The position numbers were made by a program, and so were the translations under genes. Positions 33,894 to 41,065 of a stretch of 64,000 nucleotides of DNA are shown one piece after another (position 1 is the stretch's first letter; each line of letters begins with the position of its first letter). The notes under the pieces are model-generated. The model saw only the letters and a program-made list of their open reading frames with translations, did no database searches and was not told the DNA's origin. Source of the stretch: Roseateles_E cavernae (GTDB lineage: Bacteria; Pseudomonadota; Gammaproteobacteria; Burkholderiales; Burkholderiaceae_C); the NCBI RefSeq assembly GCF_040187885.1, contig NZ_JBDPLH010000003.1, positions 496,001-560,000 on the forward strand, in the 5' to 3' direction.

Positions 33894-35996
33894 ATGTCCA
33901 CCCTCCGCCTGCCGGCTGCCCGGCGCAGCCTTGCCCTGTCCACGCTGACGCTCGCCGCCCAGGCCGCGCTGGCCGCTTCGCCCAGCCTGCTCGATACCGT
34001 CGTCGTGAGCGGCGAGCGCCAGAAGAGCTTCGCGCCCAGCTCGGTCCAGGTCGGCGCCTTCCGCGACCAGGACCCGCTGGACGTGCCGCTGACCAACAAC
34101 GTGATGTCGCGCGAGCTGCTGGACGCGCAGGGGGCGCAAGGCCTGTTCGACGCGCTGCGCAACACCGCCGGCGTGACCCGCTCCCAGGTCAGCGGCTCGA
34201 CCTACGACAACCTGTCGATCCGCGGCATCATCGTCGAGAACCGCGGCAACTACCGGCTCAACGGCAGCCTGCCGGTGATCAACCTGATCGACATCCCGCT
34301 CGAGAACAAGGAGCAGGTCGAGGTGCTGAAGGGCGCCTCGTCGATGTACTACGGCATGGTGCCGCCCTCGGGCATCGTCAACTTCGTCACCAAGCGCGCC
34401 GGCCTCAAGCCGGTCACCTCGCTGACGACGACGATCAATGATCACGGCGGCATCAAGGCCCATGTGGACCTGGGCCGGCGCTTCGGTGCCGACGACAGCA
34501 TGGGCATCCGCCTGAACGCTGCGGCCGGCAAGGAAGAGAACGGCATCGCCAATTTCAAGGGCGACCGCGGCCTGCTGACCCTGGCCTACGACTGGCGCGT
34601 CTCGCCGGTCGCCAACCTGAAGGTGGACCTGGAGCACTACCGCAAGGACGTCAGCGAGCAGGCCGCGATCCAGCTGCCTGCTGCAGTGAACGCTGCGATC
34701 AGCCTGCCGAGCGTGCCTGACAACAAGACCAATCTCGCGGCCGACTGGGCACGTTATGACGCCGAGGCCACCAACGCGCTGGTGCGCGGCGATATCGCCT
34801 TGAATGACGACTGGGTCGTCAGCCTGGAGACCGGCCGCGCCGAGACCAAGCGCGACCGCAATCTCAACACCTTCCAGAACTACAACAACCAGACCGGTGC
34901 CGGGCGGGTCAACATCAATGTGCTGAAGGGCCAGGCCTACACCAACACCAACCACCGCATCGAGGCGATCGGCCGTTTCGCCACTGCCGGCGTCCAGCAC
35001 GAACTGACCCTGGGCGGCAGCTACAACTTGCGCGAAAGCGCCGGCTGGCGCAGCGGCACGGCGACGGCACCGCAGAACCTCTATGCGCCGGTGGACGTCG
35101 CGCCGGTCACCCCGACGCTGACGCAGACCGGCTTCCCCTCCGAGATCCGCGACCGTGGCCTGTACGTCTACGACCGTATCTCGATCGGCGAGCAGTGGCA
35201 GCTGCTGGCCGGCGTGCGCCGCACCGACTACCGCAGCCAGAGCAGCAGCGCCAGCGGCCTCGGCAAGCCCTACGAGGTCGACAAGACCACGCCGAATGTC
35301 TCGGTGATGTGGACGCCGATGACGAACCTGAGTGTCTATGCCAGCCTGCTGCGTGGCCTGGAAGAGACCGGCACCGCGCCGCTGACGGTCAGCAACGCCG
35401 GCGCCATCCTGCCGCCGGCCTTGAGCAAGCAGAAGGAGCTGGGCCTGAAGGCGCGCCTCGGCCAGAGCCTGCTGCTGCAGACCGCGCTGTTCGAGATCGA
35501 GCGTGCGCAGGCCACCACCATCGCCAACGTCTACCAGGTCGGCGGCCAGAGCCGCTACCGCGGTCTGGAGTTCTCTGCCAGCGGCGAGATCGGCCGCGAC
35601 TTCGCGCTGGTGGCGTCCACCGTGCTGCTGGATGCCGAAATCATCAAGGCGGCCAGTGCCGCCGAACTGGGCAAGACGCCCGAGAACACGCCCAAGAACA
35701 CCCTCAGCCTGTTCGGCGAGTACCGCCTGCCGATGGTGCCGGGCCTGGCCTTCAATGCCGGCGTCTATCACGTCGGCAAGCGCGCGGTGAACAACAGCAA
35801 CCAGGCCTGGATCCCGTCCTATCAGGTGGTCTCGCTGGGCGCCCGCTACCAGACCAAGCTGGCCAACCAGTCGCTGAGCCTGCAGGCCAATCTGGAGAAC
35901 GCGACCGACAAGGACTACTGGAGCACCGCCGGGAACAACCTGCTGGGCGTCGGCGCGCCGCGCACCCTGCGCGTGACCGCCAAGCTGGACTTCTGA
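33894..35996 (+). CDS. TonB-dependent siderophore receptor
   Basis: The protein has 700 residues with a signal peptide ending near ALAAS (residues 1-29). The plug region includes LDTVVVSGERQK (TonB-box-like), TYDNLSIRGI, EVLKGASSMYYG and PPSGIVNFVTKR, all typical of the ferric-siderophore receptor family; the rest is a beta-barrel ending in an aromatic residue (LRVTAKLDF). It takes up a ferric siderophore across the outer membrane. The ligand cannot be told from sequence. A Fur box overlaps the promoter region, and a PepSY-type reductase gene follows after 5 nt. Confidence 0.93.
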   Translation: MSTLRLPAARRSLALSTLTLAAQAALAASPSLLDTVVVSGERQKSFAPSSVQVGAFRDQDPLDVPLTNNVMSRELLDAQGAQGLFDALRNTAGVTRSQVSGSTYDNLSIRGIIVENRGNYRLNGSLPVINLIDIPLENKEQVEVLKGASSMYYGMVPPSGIVNFVTKRAGLKPVTSLTTTINDHGGIKAHVDLGRRFGADDSMGIRLNAAAGKEENGIANFKGDRGLLTLAYDWRVSPVANLKVDLEHYRKDVSEQAAIQLPAAVNAAISLPSVPDNKTNLAADWARYDAEATNALVRGDIALNDDWVVSLETGRAETKRDRNLNTFQNYNNQTGAGRVNINVLKGQAYTNTNHRIEAIGRFATAGVQHELTLGGSYNLRESAGWRSGTATAPQNLYAPVDVAPVTPTLTQTGFPSEIRDRGLYVYDRISIGEQWQLLAGVRRTDYRSQSSSASGLGKPYEVDKTTPNVSVMWTPMTNLSVYASLLRGLEETGTAPLTVSNAGAILPPALSKQKELGLKARLGQSLLLQTALFEIERAQATTIANVYQVGGQSRYRGLEFSASGEIGRDFALVASTVLLDAEIIKAASAAELGKTPENTPKNTLSLFGEYRLPMVPGLAFNAGVYHVGKRAVNNSNQAWIPSYQVVSLGARYQTKLANQSLSLQANLENATDKDYWSTAGNNLLGVGAPRTLRVTAKLDF

Positions 35997-36001
35997 TCCC
36001 G

Positions 36002-37081
36002 ATGGCTTTCGTGCTGAGGGCGCGCCGCGCCTGGATGTGGCTGCACCGCTGGATCGGGCTGACCCTGGGCCTGCTGCTGGCGCTGGCCGCCTTGCTGGGC
36101 GCGGCGCTGACGGTGCTGCGCCCGCTGGACCAGGTCGTGCACCCTGAGCTGTTCCGGGCGACCACGCAGGGCGAGCCGGCGGCGCTGGAGCCGCTGCGCC
36201 AGCGCCTGAGCGCCGAATTCGGCCCGCAGACGAGCCTGACGCTGCGCCCGCCGCGCGAGGCCGGCGAGTCGCTGCACGTGGTGCTGAGGAGCCCGCAATG
36301 GGCCGGTACGGTCTATGTGGACCCGGCCAGCGGCCGCGAGCTGGGCCGGCGCGGCGAGGCCGAGGGCGCGGCCAACTTCATCTTCGAGCTGCACAGCGAG
36401 CTGCTGCTGGGCGATACCGGCAAGGCCATCCTGGCCGGCGTCTCGCTGTCCTACCTGGCCCTGCTGCTGACCGGGGTGGTGCTGTGGTGGCCGACGAACG
36501 CGGCGGCCTGGCGCCACGCCTTCGCGCTGAAGCTGGGCAAGGGCACGACGCGCGCGCTGTTCGACCTGCACCGCTCTAGCGGCGTCGTGATCGGTCTGCT
36601 GATCGCGGTCTCGGTAGCCAGCGGGGCCTGGATGGCCTGGCGGCCGATGGCCGTCTGGGTCAGCAGCCTGGCCGGCGAGACGCCACCCAAGCCGCCCAAG
36701 GTTGGCAAGGCCGAGGGGCCGCAGCTGACGCTGGACCAGATCGTCGCGCGAGCCCAGGCGCGCTGGCCCGAGGGCATGGTCGGCTATGTGCAGCTGGGCG
36801 CGGCGGAGAACCGGCCGGTGCGCGTGCGGCTGAAGCTGCCGGACGATCCGCATCCCAACGGTCTGTCCTCGGTCTGGCTGCATCCGGTCGACGGCCGCAT
36901 CCTGGCCCAGCAGCGCTGGAACCAGCTCGACCTGGGCGGGCGCAGCACCGCCTGGATCTACCCGCTGCATGCCGGCACCCTGGGCGGGCCGCTGCACGAG
37001 GTGGCCACCGGCCTGGTGGGCCTCACGCTGTTCAGCCTGGGCTTCAGCGGTGCCTGGCTGTGGTGGCGCCGGCGCCGCTAG
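36002..37081 (+). CDS. PepSY-associated membrane protein (putative ferric-siderophore reductase)
   Basis: The protein has 359 residues from the ATG at 36002. It shows the PepSY_TM layout: an N-terminal helix (WLHRWIGLTLGLLLALAALL), a periplasmic section, two central helices (LAGVSLSYLALLLTGVVLWW and VVIGLLIAVSVASGAW), a second periplasmic domain and a final helix ending WWRRRR. Conserved His residues (LHRW, ELHSELLLG, DLHRSSG, LHAGTLGG) may hold heme, as in other iron-reductase-like members of the family. It starts 5 nt after the siderophore receptor, so a role in reductive iron release is likely. The longer upstream frame is an artefact. Confidence 0.9.
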   Translation: MAFVLRARRAWMWLHRWIGLTLGLLLALAALLGAALTVLRPLDQVVHPELFRATTQGEPAALEPLRQRLSAEFGPQTSLTLRPPREAGESLHVVLRSPQWAGTVYVDPASGRELGRRGEAEGAANFIFELHSELLLGDTGKAILAGVSLSYLALLLTGVVLWWPTNAAAWRHAFALKLGKGTTRALFDLHRSSGVVIGLLIAVSVASGAWMAWRPMAVWVSSLAGETPPKPPKVGKAEGPQLTLDQIVARAQARWPEGMVGYVQLGAAENRPVRVRLKLPDDPHPNGLSSVWLHPVDGRILAQQRWNQLDLGGRSTAWIYPLHAGTLGGPLHEVATGLVGLTLFSLGFSGAWLWWRRRR

Positions 37082-37116
37082 GCTGTCAGGCGAGTCCGTT
37101 GTGGTCGTGGCTGCGA

Positions 37117-38436
37117 TTAGCGCCCCAGCAGTGGCGAGCGGCCAAGCTTCTCGGGCTTCGTGGGGCTGATGGGCTCGGGGTCAGAGAATTTGGCCGCCGC
37201 TATGGGCTTGTCCAGCGACGGCAGGCTCCATGTTTTCTGAAGACGCAGGCTGTTCATCCCGTCGTTCCAGGCATGCAGCATGCGCTTGCCCGTCTCGTAA
37301 AACGCGGGGTACTGCGCCGTGGCGGCGACCACCTGAGGCGTGACCTGCACGATGGCCTCGCAGATGCGCTCCACGCGGTCCAGCGTTTGCGCCGGCATCA
37401 CGTTGCATCTCGTCTGCAGAAACCGCTCCAGGGCCTTGCCAGGCATCCAGGTGCTGCGCCCATCGACGGGCATGCCCGGTGGATTCTTCGCGTAGTCGTC
37501 GTAGACCGTGATGGTCAGCATGTCGTAGACGGGCGCCAGCTCGATGTGGTCGCGGGAGCTGTAGAGCAGGGCGATGTTTTTCGTGTGGCAGTCGGCATTG
37601 CGCAGCGCGTAGGTCAGCAGCAGCAGGTCGGCGAGACGCGAGAGCGCCGCGTTCTGCTGCTCGGCCTGAGGCGTGACGTCCTTGATACGCCCGACAACGC
37701 GCTCCCACGTCGACTCGTACTTCTGCTCGGGCCGCAGCGTGAGCAAGCTGCACAGGTCTTCCATGCCCTTGCGGGTCGTGCCGTCGGCCTCGAAGTCGAA
37801 GCGATGCACCACCAGGGCTTGTCCGTCGTCGGAGACCTCGGTCGTCGCCGTCGGAAACCCGGCCTGGCGCGACACTTCCATGCACAGGTGTTCGTTGAGG
37901 GCCACGCCGGGCAGCCGAGCGGTCGTGCCTTTGACGATGTAGCGCTCGGTGGCCAGGGTGCCCTTGCCGTGCTCGCCGAGTGTGTTCGGCGAGAGGAACT
38001 TCGGAACGACGCCGGACACGCCAGACGCCGCGTGACGGCGCACCAGGTCAACAAAGGCCTCTTCCGAGTTGTCGCCCCGCAGGATGCCGTTCAGGTCAAA
38101 GGGCACCGGCGGCTGCGTTGGGTCCGCACCTGGTGTGGCCACCTTGACCCGCCCGATGGCATTGCGCCCGACGACGGAGAGCAGGTTCAGTGGCGATGCG
38201 CCGACGTGCGGTCCCAGTTGCTCTTGCAGGATGGAGAGCAGAAAGCCCTCGGGCAGGTTCATCCGGAACAGCGGATGCAGTTCCGGATAGGCGTAGGACT
38301 CCGTGCGCACGGGCATGAGCAGGGAGACGAACTGCTCCGGCTGGACGTCCGGGTGGTAGGTCATCACATGCCGGAAGCCGTCCGTCGACTCCAGTGTGGC
38401 GACAGCTTGGTTGTGGACGTAGACGTGCAGCTTCAT
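37117..38436 (-). CDS. hipA: HipA-type serine/threonine kinase toxin
   Basis: The protein has 439 residues. The kinase core is present: catalytic loop RNADCHTKN with Asp282, Lys286 and Asn287, and the metal Asp305 in APVYDMLT. The regulatory loop reads SGVSGVVPK (138-146): the position matching the E. coli HipA phospho-Ser150 is Gly139, while Ser141 sits two residues later. HipA kinases phosphorylate targets such as glutamyl-tRNA synthetase and induce growth arrest or persistence. It overlaps hipB by four bases, giving the normal antitoxin-first order. Whether this copy is toxic is unknown. Confidence 0.92.
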   Translation of the reverse strand: MKLHVYVHNQAVATLESTDGFRHVMTYHPDVQPEQFVSLLMPVRTESYAYPELHPLFRMNLPEGFLLSILQEQLGPHVGASPLNLLSVVGRNAIGRVKVATPGADPTQPPVPFDLNGILRGDNSEEAFVDLVRRHAASGVSGVVPKFLSPNTLGEHGKGTLATERYIVKGTTARLPGVALNEHLCMEVSRQAGFPTATTEVSDDGQALVVHRFDFEADGTTRKGMEDLCSLLTLRPEQKYESTWERVVGRIKDVTPQAEQQNAALSRLADLLLLTYALRNADCHTKNIALLYSSRDHIELAPVYDMLTITVYDDYAKNPPGMPVDGRSTWMPGKALERFLQTRCNVMPAQTLDRVERICEAIVQVTPQVVAATAQYPAFYETGKRMLHAWNDGMNSLRLQKTWSLPSLDKPIAAAKFSDPEPISPTKPEKLGRSPLLGR

Positions 38437-38732
38437 CGCTGGGTGCGTCCCGAGGCGTTGGCCTCAGTCGTTTCCTGCGCCTGACGCTGCCGTTCCGCCA
38501 GGGCATCGTCCAGGGTGAAGCTGCTGCTCTTTGGCGTGAACGACAGCTCGTGGCCCAGGACCTCCAGCAGGCGAAGCAGCTTGCGCGAGCCGAACTCCGC
38601 GACGCCGCCCGTCTCAAAGCGGGCCAGGGTCGACTGACCGAGGCCGCAAAGAGCCGCGAGCTGCTTCTGGGTCATCCCGTGTTCCTGCCTCAGCTGCGCC
38701 ACAGCTCGGCCGAGGGAATAAAGGCTGTCCAT
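38433..38732 (-). CDS. hipB: HipB-type antitoxin, XRE-family repressor
   Basis: The protein has 99 residues with a helix-turn-helix of the Cro/cI (XRE) type at about 8-62 (MTQKQLAALCGLGQSTLARFE) and a basic Arg/Gln/Glu-rich tail. HipB neutralises HipA and represses the operon. Its stop overlaps the hipA start by four bases. Upstream lie four copies of a 15-bp operator-like sequence, spread over 211 bp and alternating in orientation, a good fit for cooperative autoregulation. Confidence 0.9.
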   Translation of the reverse strand: MDSLYSLGRAVAQLRQEHGMTQKQLAALCGLGQSTLARFETGGVAEFGSRKLLRLLEVLGHELSFTPKSSSFTLDDALAERQRQAQETTEANASGRTQR

Positions 38733-38733
38733 A

Positions 38734-38748
38734 TGCTGTATGTGCTAT
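38734..38748 (-). promoter_or_regulatory. hipBA operator-like site 1
   Basis: TGCTGTATGTGCTAT on the plus strand, one of four related 15-mers upstream of hipB. This copy lies 2 nt from the hipB start codon, where repressor would block initiation. Confidence 0.55.
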
Positions 38749-38808
38749 CGCGGTAGTGGCATGAAGCGCTCTCACCACCGGGCGACAACGCTTCTTGTAT
38801 GCCTGACT

Positions 38809-38823
38809 ATAGCAAATAAGGCA
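38809..38823 (-). promoter_or_regulatory. hipBA operator-like site 2 with overlapping -10
   Basis: ATAGCAAATAAGGCA on the plus strand is the inverted version of site 1. A minus-strand -10 like sequence TATAGT (complement of 38806-38811) overlaps it; a matching -35 is not obvious. Confidence 0.55.
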
Positions 38824-38853
38824 TTTTTTGCTGCTAACGACATGGCGATTGAT

Positions 38854-38868
38854 TGCTGTATTTGCTAT
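38854..38868 (-). promoter_or_regulatory. hipBA operator-like site 3
   Basis: TGCTGTATTTGCTAT matches site 1 at 14 of 15 bases and has the same orientation. Confidence 0.6.
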
Positions 38869-38929
38869 GCGAAGTCGACGAAAGTCCGCTGATTACAGCT
38901 TGCAGATACGCTCTTCCTTACTCTGAGTG

Positions 38930-38944
38930 ATAGCAAATACGGCA
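38930..38944 (-). promoter_or_regulatory. hipBA operator-like site 4
   Basis: ATAGCAAATACGGCA is the reverse complement of site 3 except for one base. Between sites 2 and 4 the DNA is clearly AT-richer than the surrounding genome, and no gene is seen in 38733-39028. Confidence 0.6.
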
Positions 38945-39028
38945 TCGCTCATGGCGACGGTGCAACAGAGCATAGTCTTGGCATGCGCCTCGTCGTCGAA
39001 TGCGTGGGCCAGCGAATCGGCCCAGGCC

Positions 39029-39757
39029 TCACCAGCCGCCATGCAGCTGCACCAGGGTCGGGCGGCTCAGGCCTGTGGCCCATTGCTGGTAGACGCCGCG
39101 CGCCACCCGGTGCAGCTCGGCGGTGCGCTCGCGCAGGCCCTGCAGCATCTGCGCCTCGGTCTGCACGGCCGGGCCGTGGGCCAGGGTCAGTTCTTGCCGG
39201 GATTCTTCGCACCAGGCGCGCACGCTGGCCTCGGTGACCTCCAGATGGGACTGGAAGCCCAGATGCTTGCCATGGGCGAAGCCCTTGTTCAGGCCATGCA
39301 TGCCGAACAGCGTGCGGGCGGCGCCGCGCGGGATCTCGAAGCTGTCGTAATGCCAGTTGAACAGCGTGGCATGGCTCGCGCCACCGAATAGCGTGCGCGC
39401 CGCCGGCGTCACCGCCAGCCGGCTCCAGCCGATATGGGGCCAGGCATTGCGGTGCACCTGGGCACCCATCGCGCGGGCCAGCAACTGGCCGCCGAAGCAA
39501 TGGCCCAGCACGGGCACATCGCGGCTCAGCGCCGCCTGCAGCAGCGCGATCTCCTGAGCTATCCAGGGCAGGTCTTCATTGGCGCTGTGGTTGCTGCCCA
39601 GCACCACCAGGCCGCTGTGGTCGCTGGCCCGCAGGGGCAAGTCCTGACCCTGGGCAGGATGGAAGATCTGGAAGGGGATGTCCTGCTGCTGCAGAAAGTC
39701 CAGCAGGTAGCCGGGGCCTTGGCTGGCCTCGTGCTGGAGGATGGCGACTGGGCGCAT
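39029..39757 (-). CDS. Class I glutamine amidotransferase-like protein
   Basis: The protein has 242 residues from the ATG at 39757; a GTG at 39772 would add five. It has the GMP-synthase-type amidotransferase fold with the nucleophile Cys in VLGHCFGGQLLA and His in GFQSHLEVT followed by Glu two residues later. There is no attached synthetase domain, so it belongs to the stand-alone YfeJ/gamma-glutamyl hydrolase-like group of unknown substrate. It stands alone between hipBA and a PEP-CTERM gene, with no obvious operon partner. Confidence 0.88.
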   Translation of the reverse strand: MRPVAILQHEASQGPGYLLDFLQQQDIPFQIFHPAQGQDLPLRASDHSGLVVLGSNHSANEDLPWIAQEIALLQAALSRDVPVLGHCFGGQLLARAMGAQVHRNAWPHIGWSRLAVTPAARTLFGGASHATLFNWHYDSFEIPRGAARTLFGMHGLNKGFAHGKHLGFQSHLEVTEASVRAWCEESRQELTLAHGPAVQTEAQMLQGLRERTAELHRVARGVYQQWATGLSRPTLVQLHGGW

Positions 39758-39883
39758 GGGCCGGGCCGGCACCGTGGCCGACCTGTTGTTGCGAGGCCTT
39801 CAGTCTCCCGGCCCGCAGCTCAAGAAATCGCCCAGCTTTTGCACTGCAGTGTCAAGACGCCATCAAGACTGCGGCCACCTGAT

Positions 39884-40900
39884 TCAGCGCTTGCGGCGCG
39901 CCGCCACGAAGCCGATCACGCCCAGGCCGGCCAGCAGCATCGCCGTGCTGCCGGGCTCGGGCACGGCCGAGATCGCGCCGGCAAAGGCGGCGTCGTTGAT
40001 CTGCACCGAGCCGCTCCAGCTCTGCGCGATCACCTGGCCATTGATCACGCCGGAGCCGGCCGTGAACTTGGCCAGCGGCGCGAGGAAGGAGGCGGTGACG
40101 CCGCCGCTGAAGCTGACCGTCTGCGCGTCGACCAGATTGAACAGCACGCGGCCACTGTCGAAGCCGGTGTAGCCGTGGTTGCCGAAGTCGACCTTGCTGC
40201 CGTGCACATTGATGATCACGGTTGCATTGCTGCCCAGATTGCTGAGCTCCAGGTTCTTGCCGACATCGGCGGCATTCAGGTCGAACACGGCCAGCCCGGC
40301 GCCTTGGCCGTTCAGCACCATATTGCCCCAGACATTGGCAACGCTGCCGCTGTTGGCAAAGCCGTCGAGCTGCTGCGAGAAGCTGCTCAGCCGCGCCTGC
40401 TCGGCCGCGAAATCGATGCCCAGCTTTACCGCGCTGCCGGCCGCGGCCTTCTGCGGCAGCGGGTTCTGCCATTGCTGCACGCCGGTGGCGCTGCCGCCGT
40501 AAGTGATGCTGTCGGCCGTCAACCAGGCCTTGTTGGCGTTCAGATTGCCGCCCACCCGCACATCACCGATGAAGCTGGCGCCGCTTTGCGTGCTCAGATT
40601 GCCGCCGACCACGGTATCGCCCCACAGCTGGCCGCCGCTGAACTGCAGATGGCCGCCGACCGCCAGGCCTATGCCTTCGTACAGCGCGCCCGAGCCCTTG
40701 GTGTTGATCGAGTAGCTGCCCAGCTTGGCATTGCCGCCGACCGCGACGCGGCCCTCGACATCGCTGGAGCTGGCGGTGAAGTTGTCGAACACCAGCAGGT
40801 TCAGGCCCTTGTCCAGACCCAGCGCATTCGGCGCCGCCTGGGCCAGCGAGCTCGCCAGCAGGGTGGCGGCGAGGGCGGAGAACGGGGTCGAGCGGCGCAT
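39884..40900 (-). CDS. Choice-of-anchor A family PEP-CTERM exoprotein (first paralog)
   Basis: The protein has 338 residues from the ATG at 40900. A signal peptide ends near LAQAAP (about residue 23). The choice-of-anchor-A domain begins with FDNFTASSSDVEGRVAVGGN, a Gly/Asn/Ser-rich beta-structure. The C-terminus is a PEP-CTERM sorting tag: VPEPGS, a hydrophobic helix (MLLAGLGVIGFVA) and a basic end RRKR, recognised by an exosortase that is not encoded here. The protein is probably displayed outside the cell with exopolysaccharide. A second family member is at 45580. Confidence 0.88.
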   Translation of the reverse strand: MRRSTPFSALAATLLASSLAQAAPNALGLDKGLNLLVFDNFTASSSDVEGRVAVGGNAKLGSYSINTKGSGALYEGIGLAVGGHLQFSGGQLWGDTVVGGNLSTQSGASFIGDVRVGGNLNANKAWLTADSITYGGSATGVQQWQNPLPQKAAAGSAVKLGIDFAAEQARLSSFSQQLDGFANSGSVANVWGNMVLNGQGAGLAVFDLNAADVGKNLELSNLGSNATVIINVHGSKVDFGNHGYTGFDSGRVLFNLVDAQTVSFSGGVTASFLAPLAKFTAGSGVINGQVIAQSWSGSVQINDAAFAGAISAVPEPGSTAMLLAGLGVIGFVAARRKR

Positions 40901-41021
40901 GCGTGAGATCCTGTCTTGAAGGGGTGCGCGCATTCTTCTGGCATGAAAGCCCCGCGTAAACCCTGATTCCGGGTGTCGCGGCGCCGTACCGTGCGCTAAC
41001 TCACGCTTTGCCCGAGAAAGT

Positions 41022-41058
41022 CCGCCCCCTGGATGCGCGCAGCGCTTCCAGGGGGCGG
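41022..41058 (-). terminator. Terminator after the large TonB receptor
   Basis: A perfect 12-bp stem (CCGCCCCCTGGA 41022-41033, TCCAGGGGGCGG 41047-41058) lies 7 nt past the receptor stop. On the minus strand it is followed by ACTTTCTC. Confidence 0.8.
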
Positions 41059-41065
41059 GCTTGTC

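Noticed and set aside
37060..38484. A plus-strand open frame of 474 codons opposite hipA
   Set aside because: The minus-strand HipA protein has complete kinase motifs; the plus frame does not resemble any family.
38733..39028. A CRISPR-like repeat array upstream of hipB
   Set aside because: The repeats are only 15 bp, alternate in orientation and have unequal spacing; they fit repressor operators, not CRISPR repeats.
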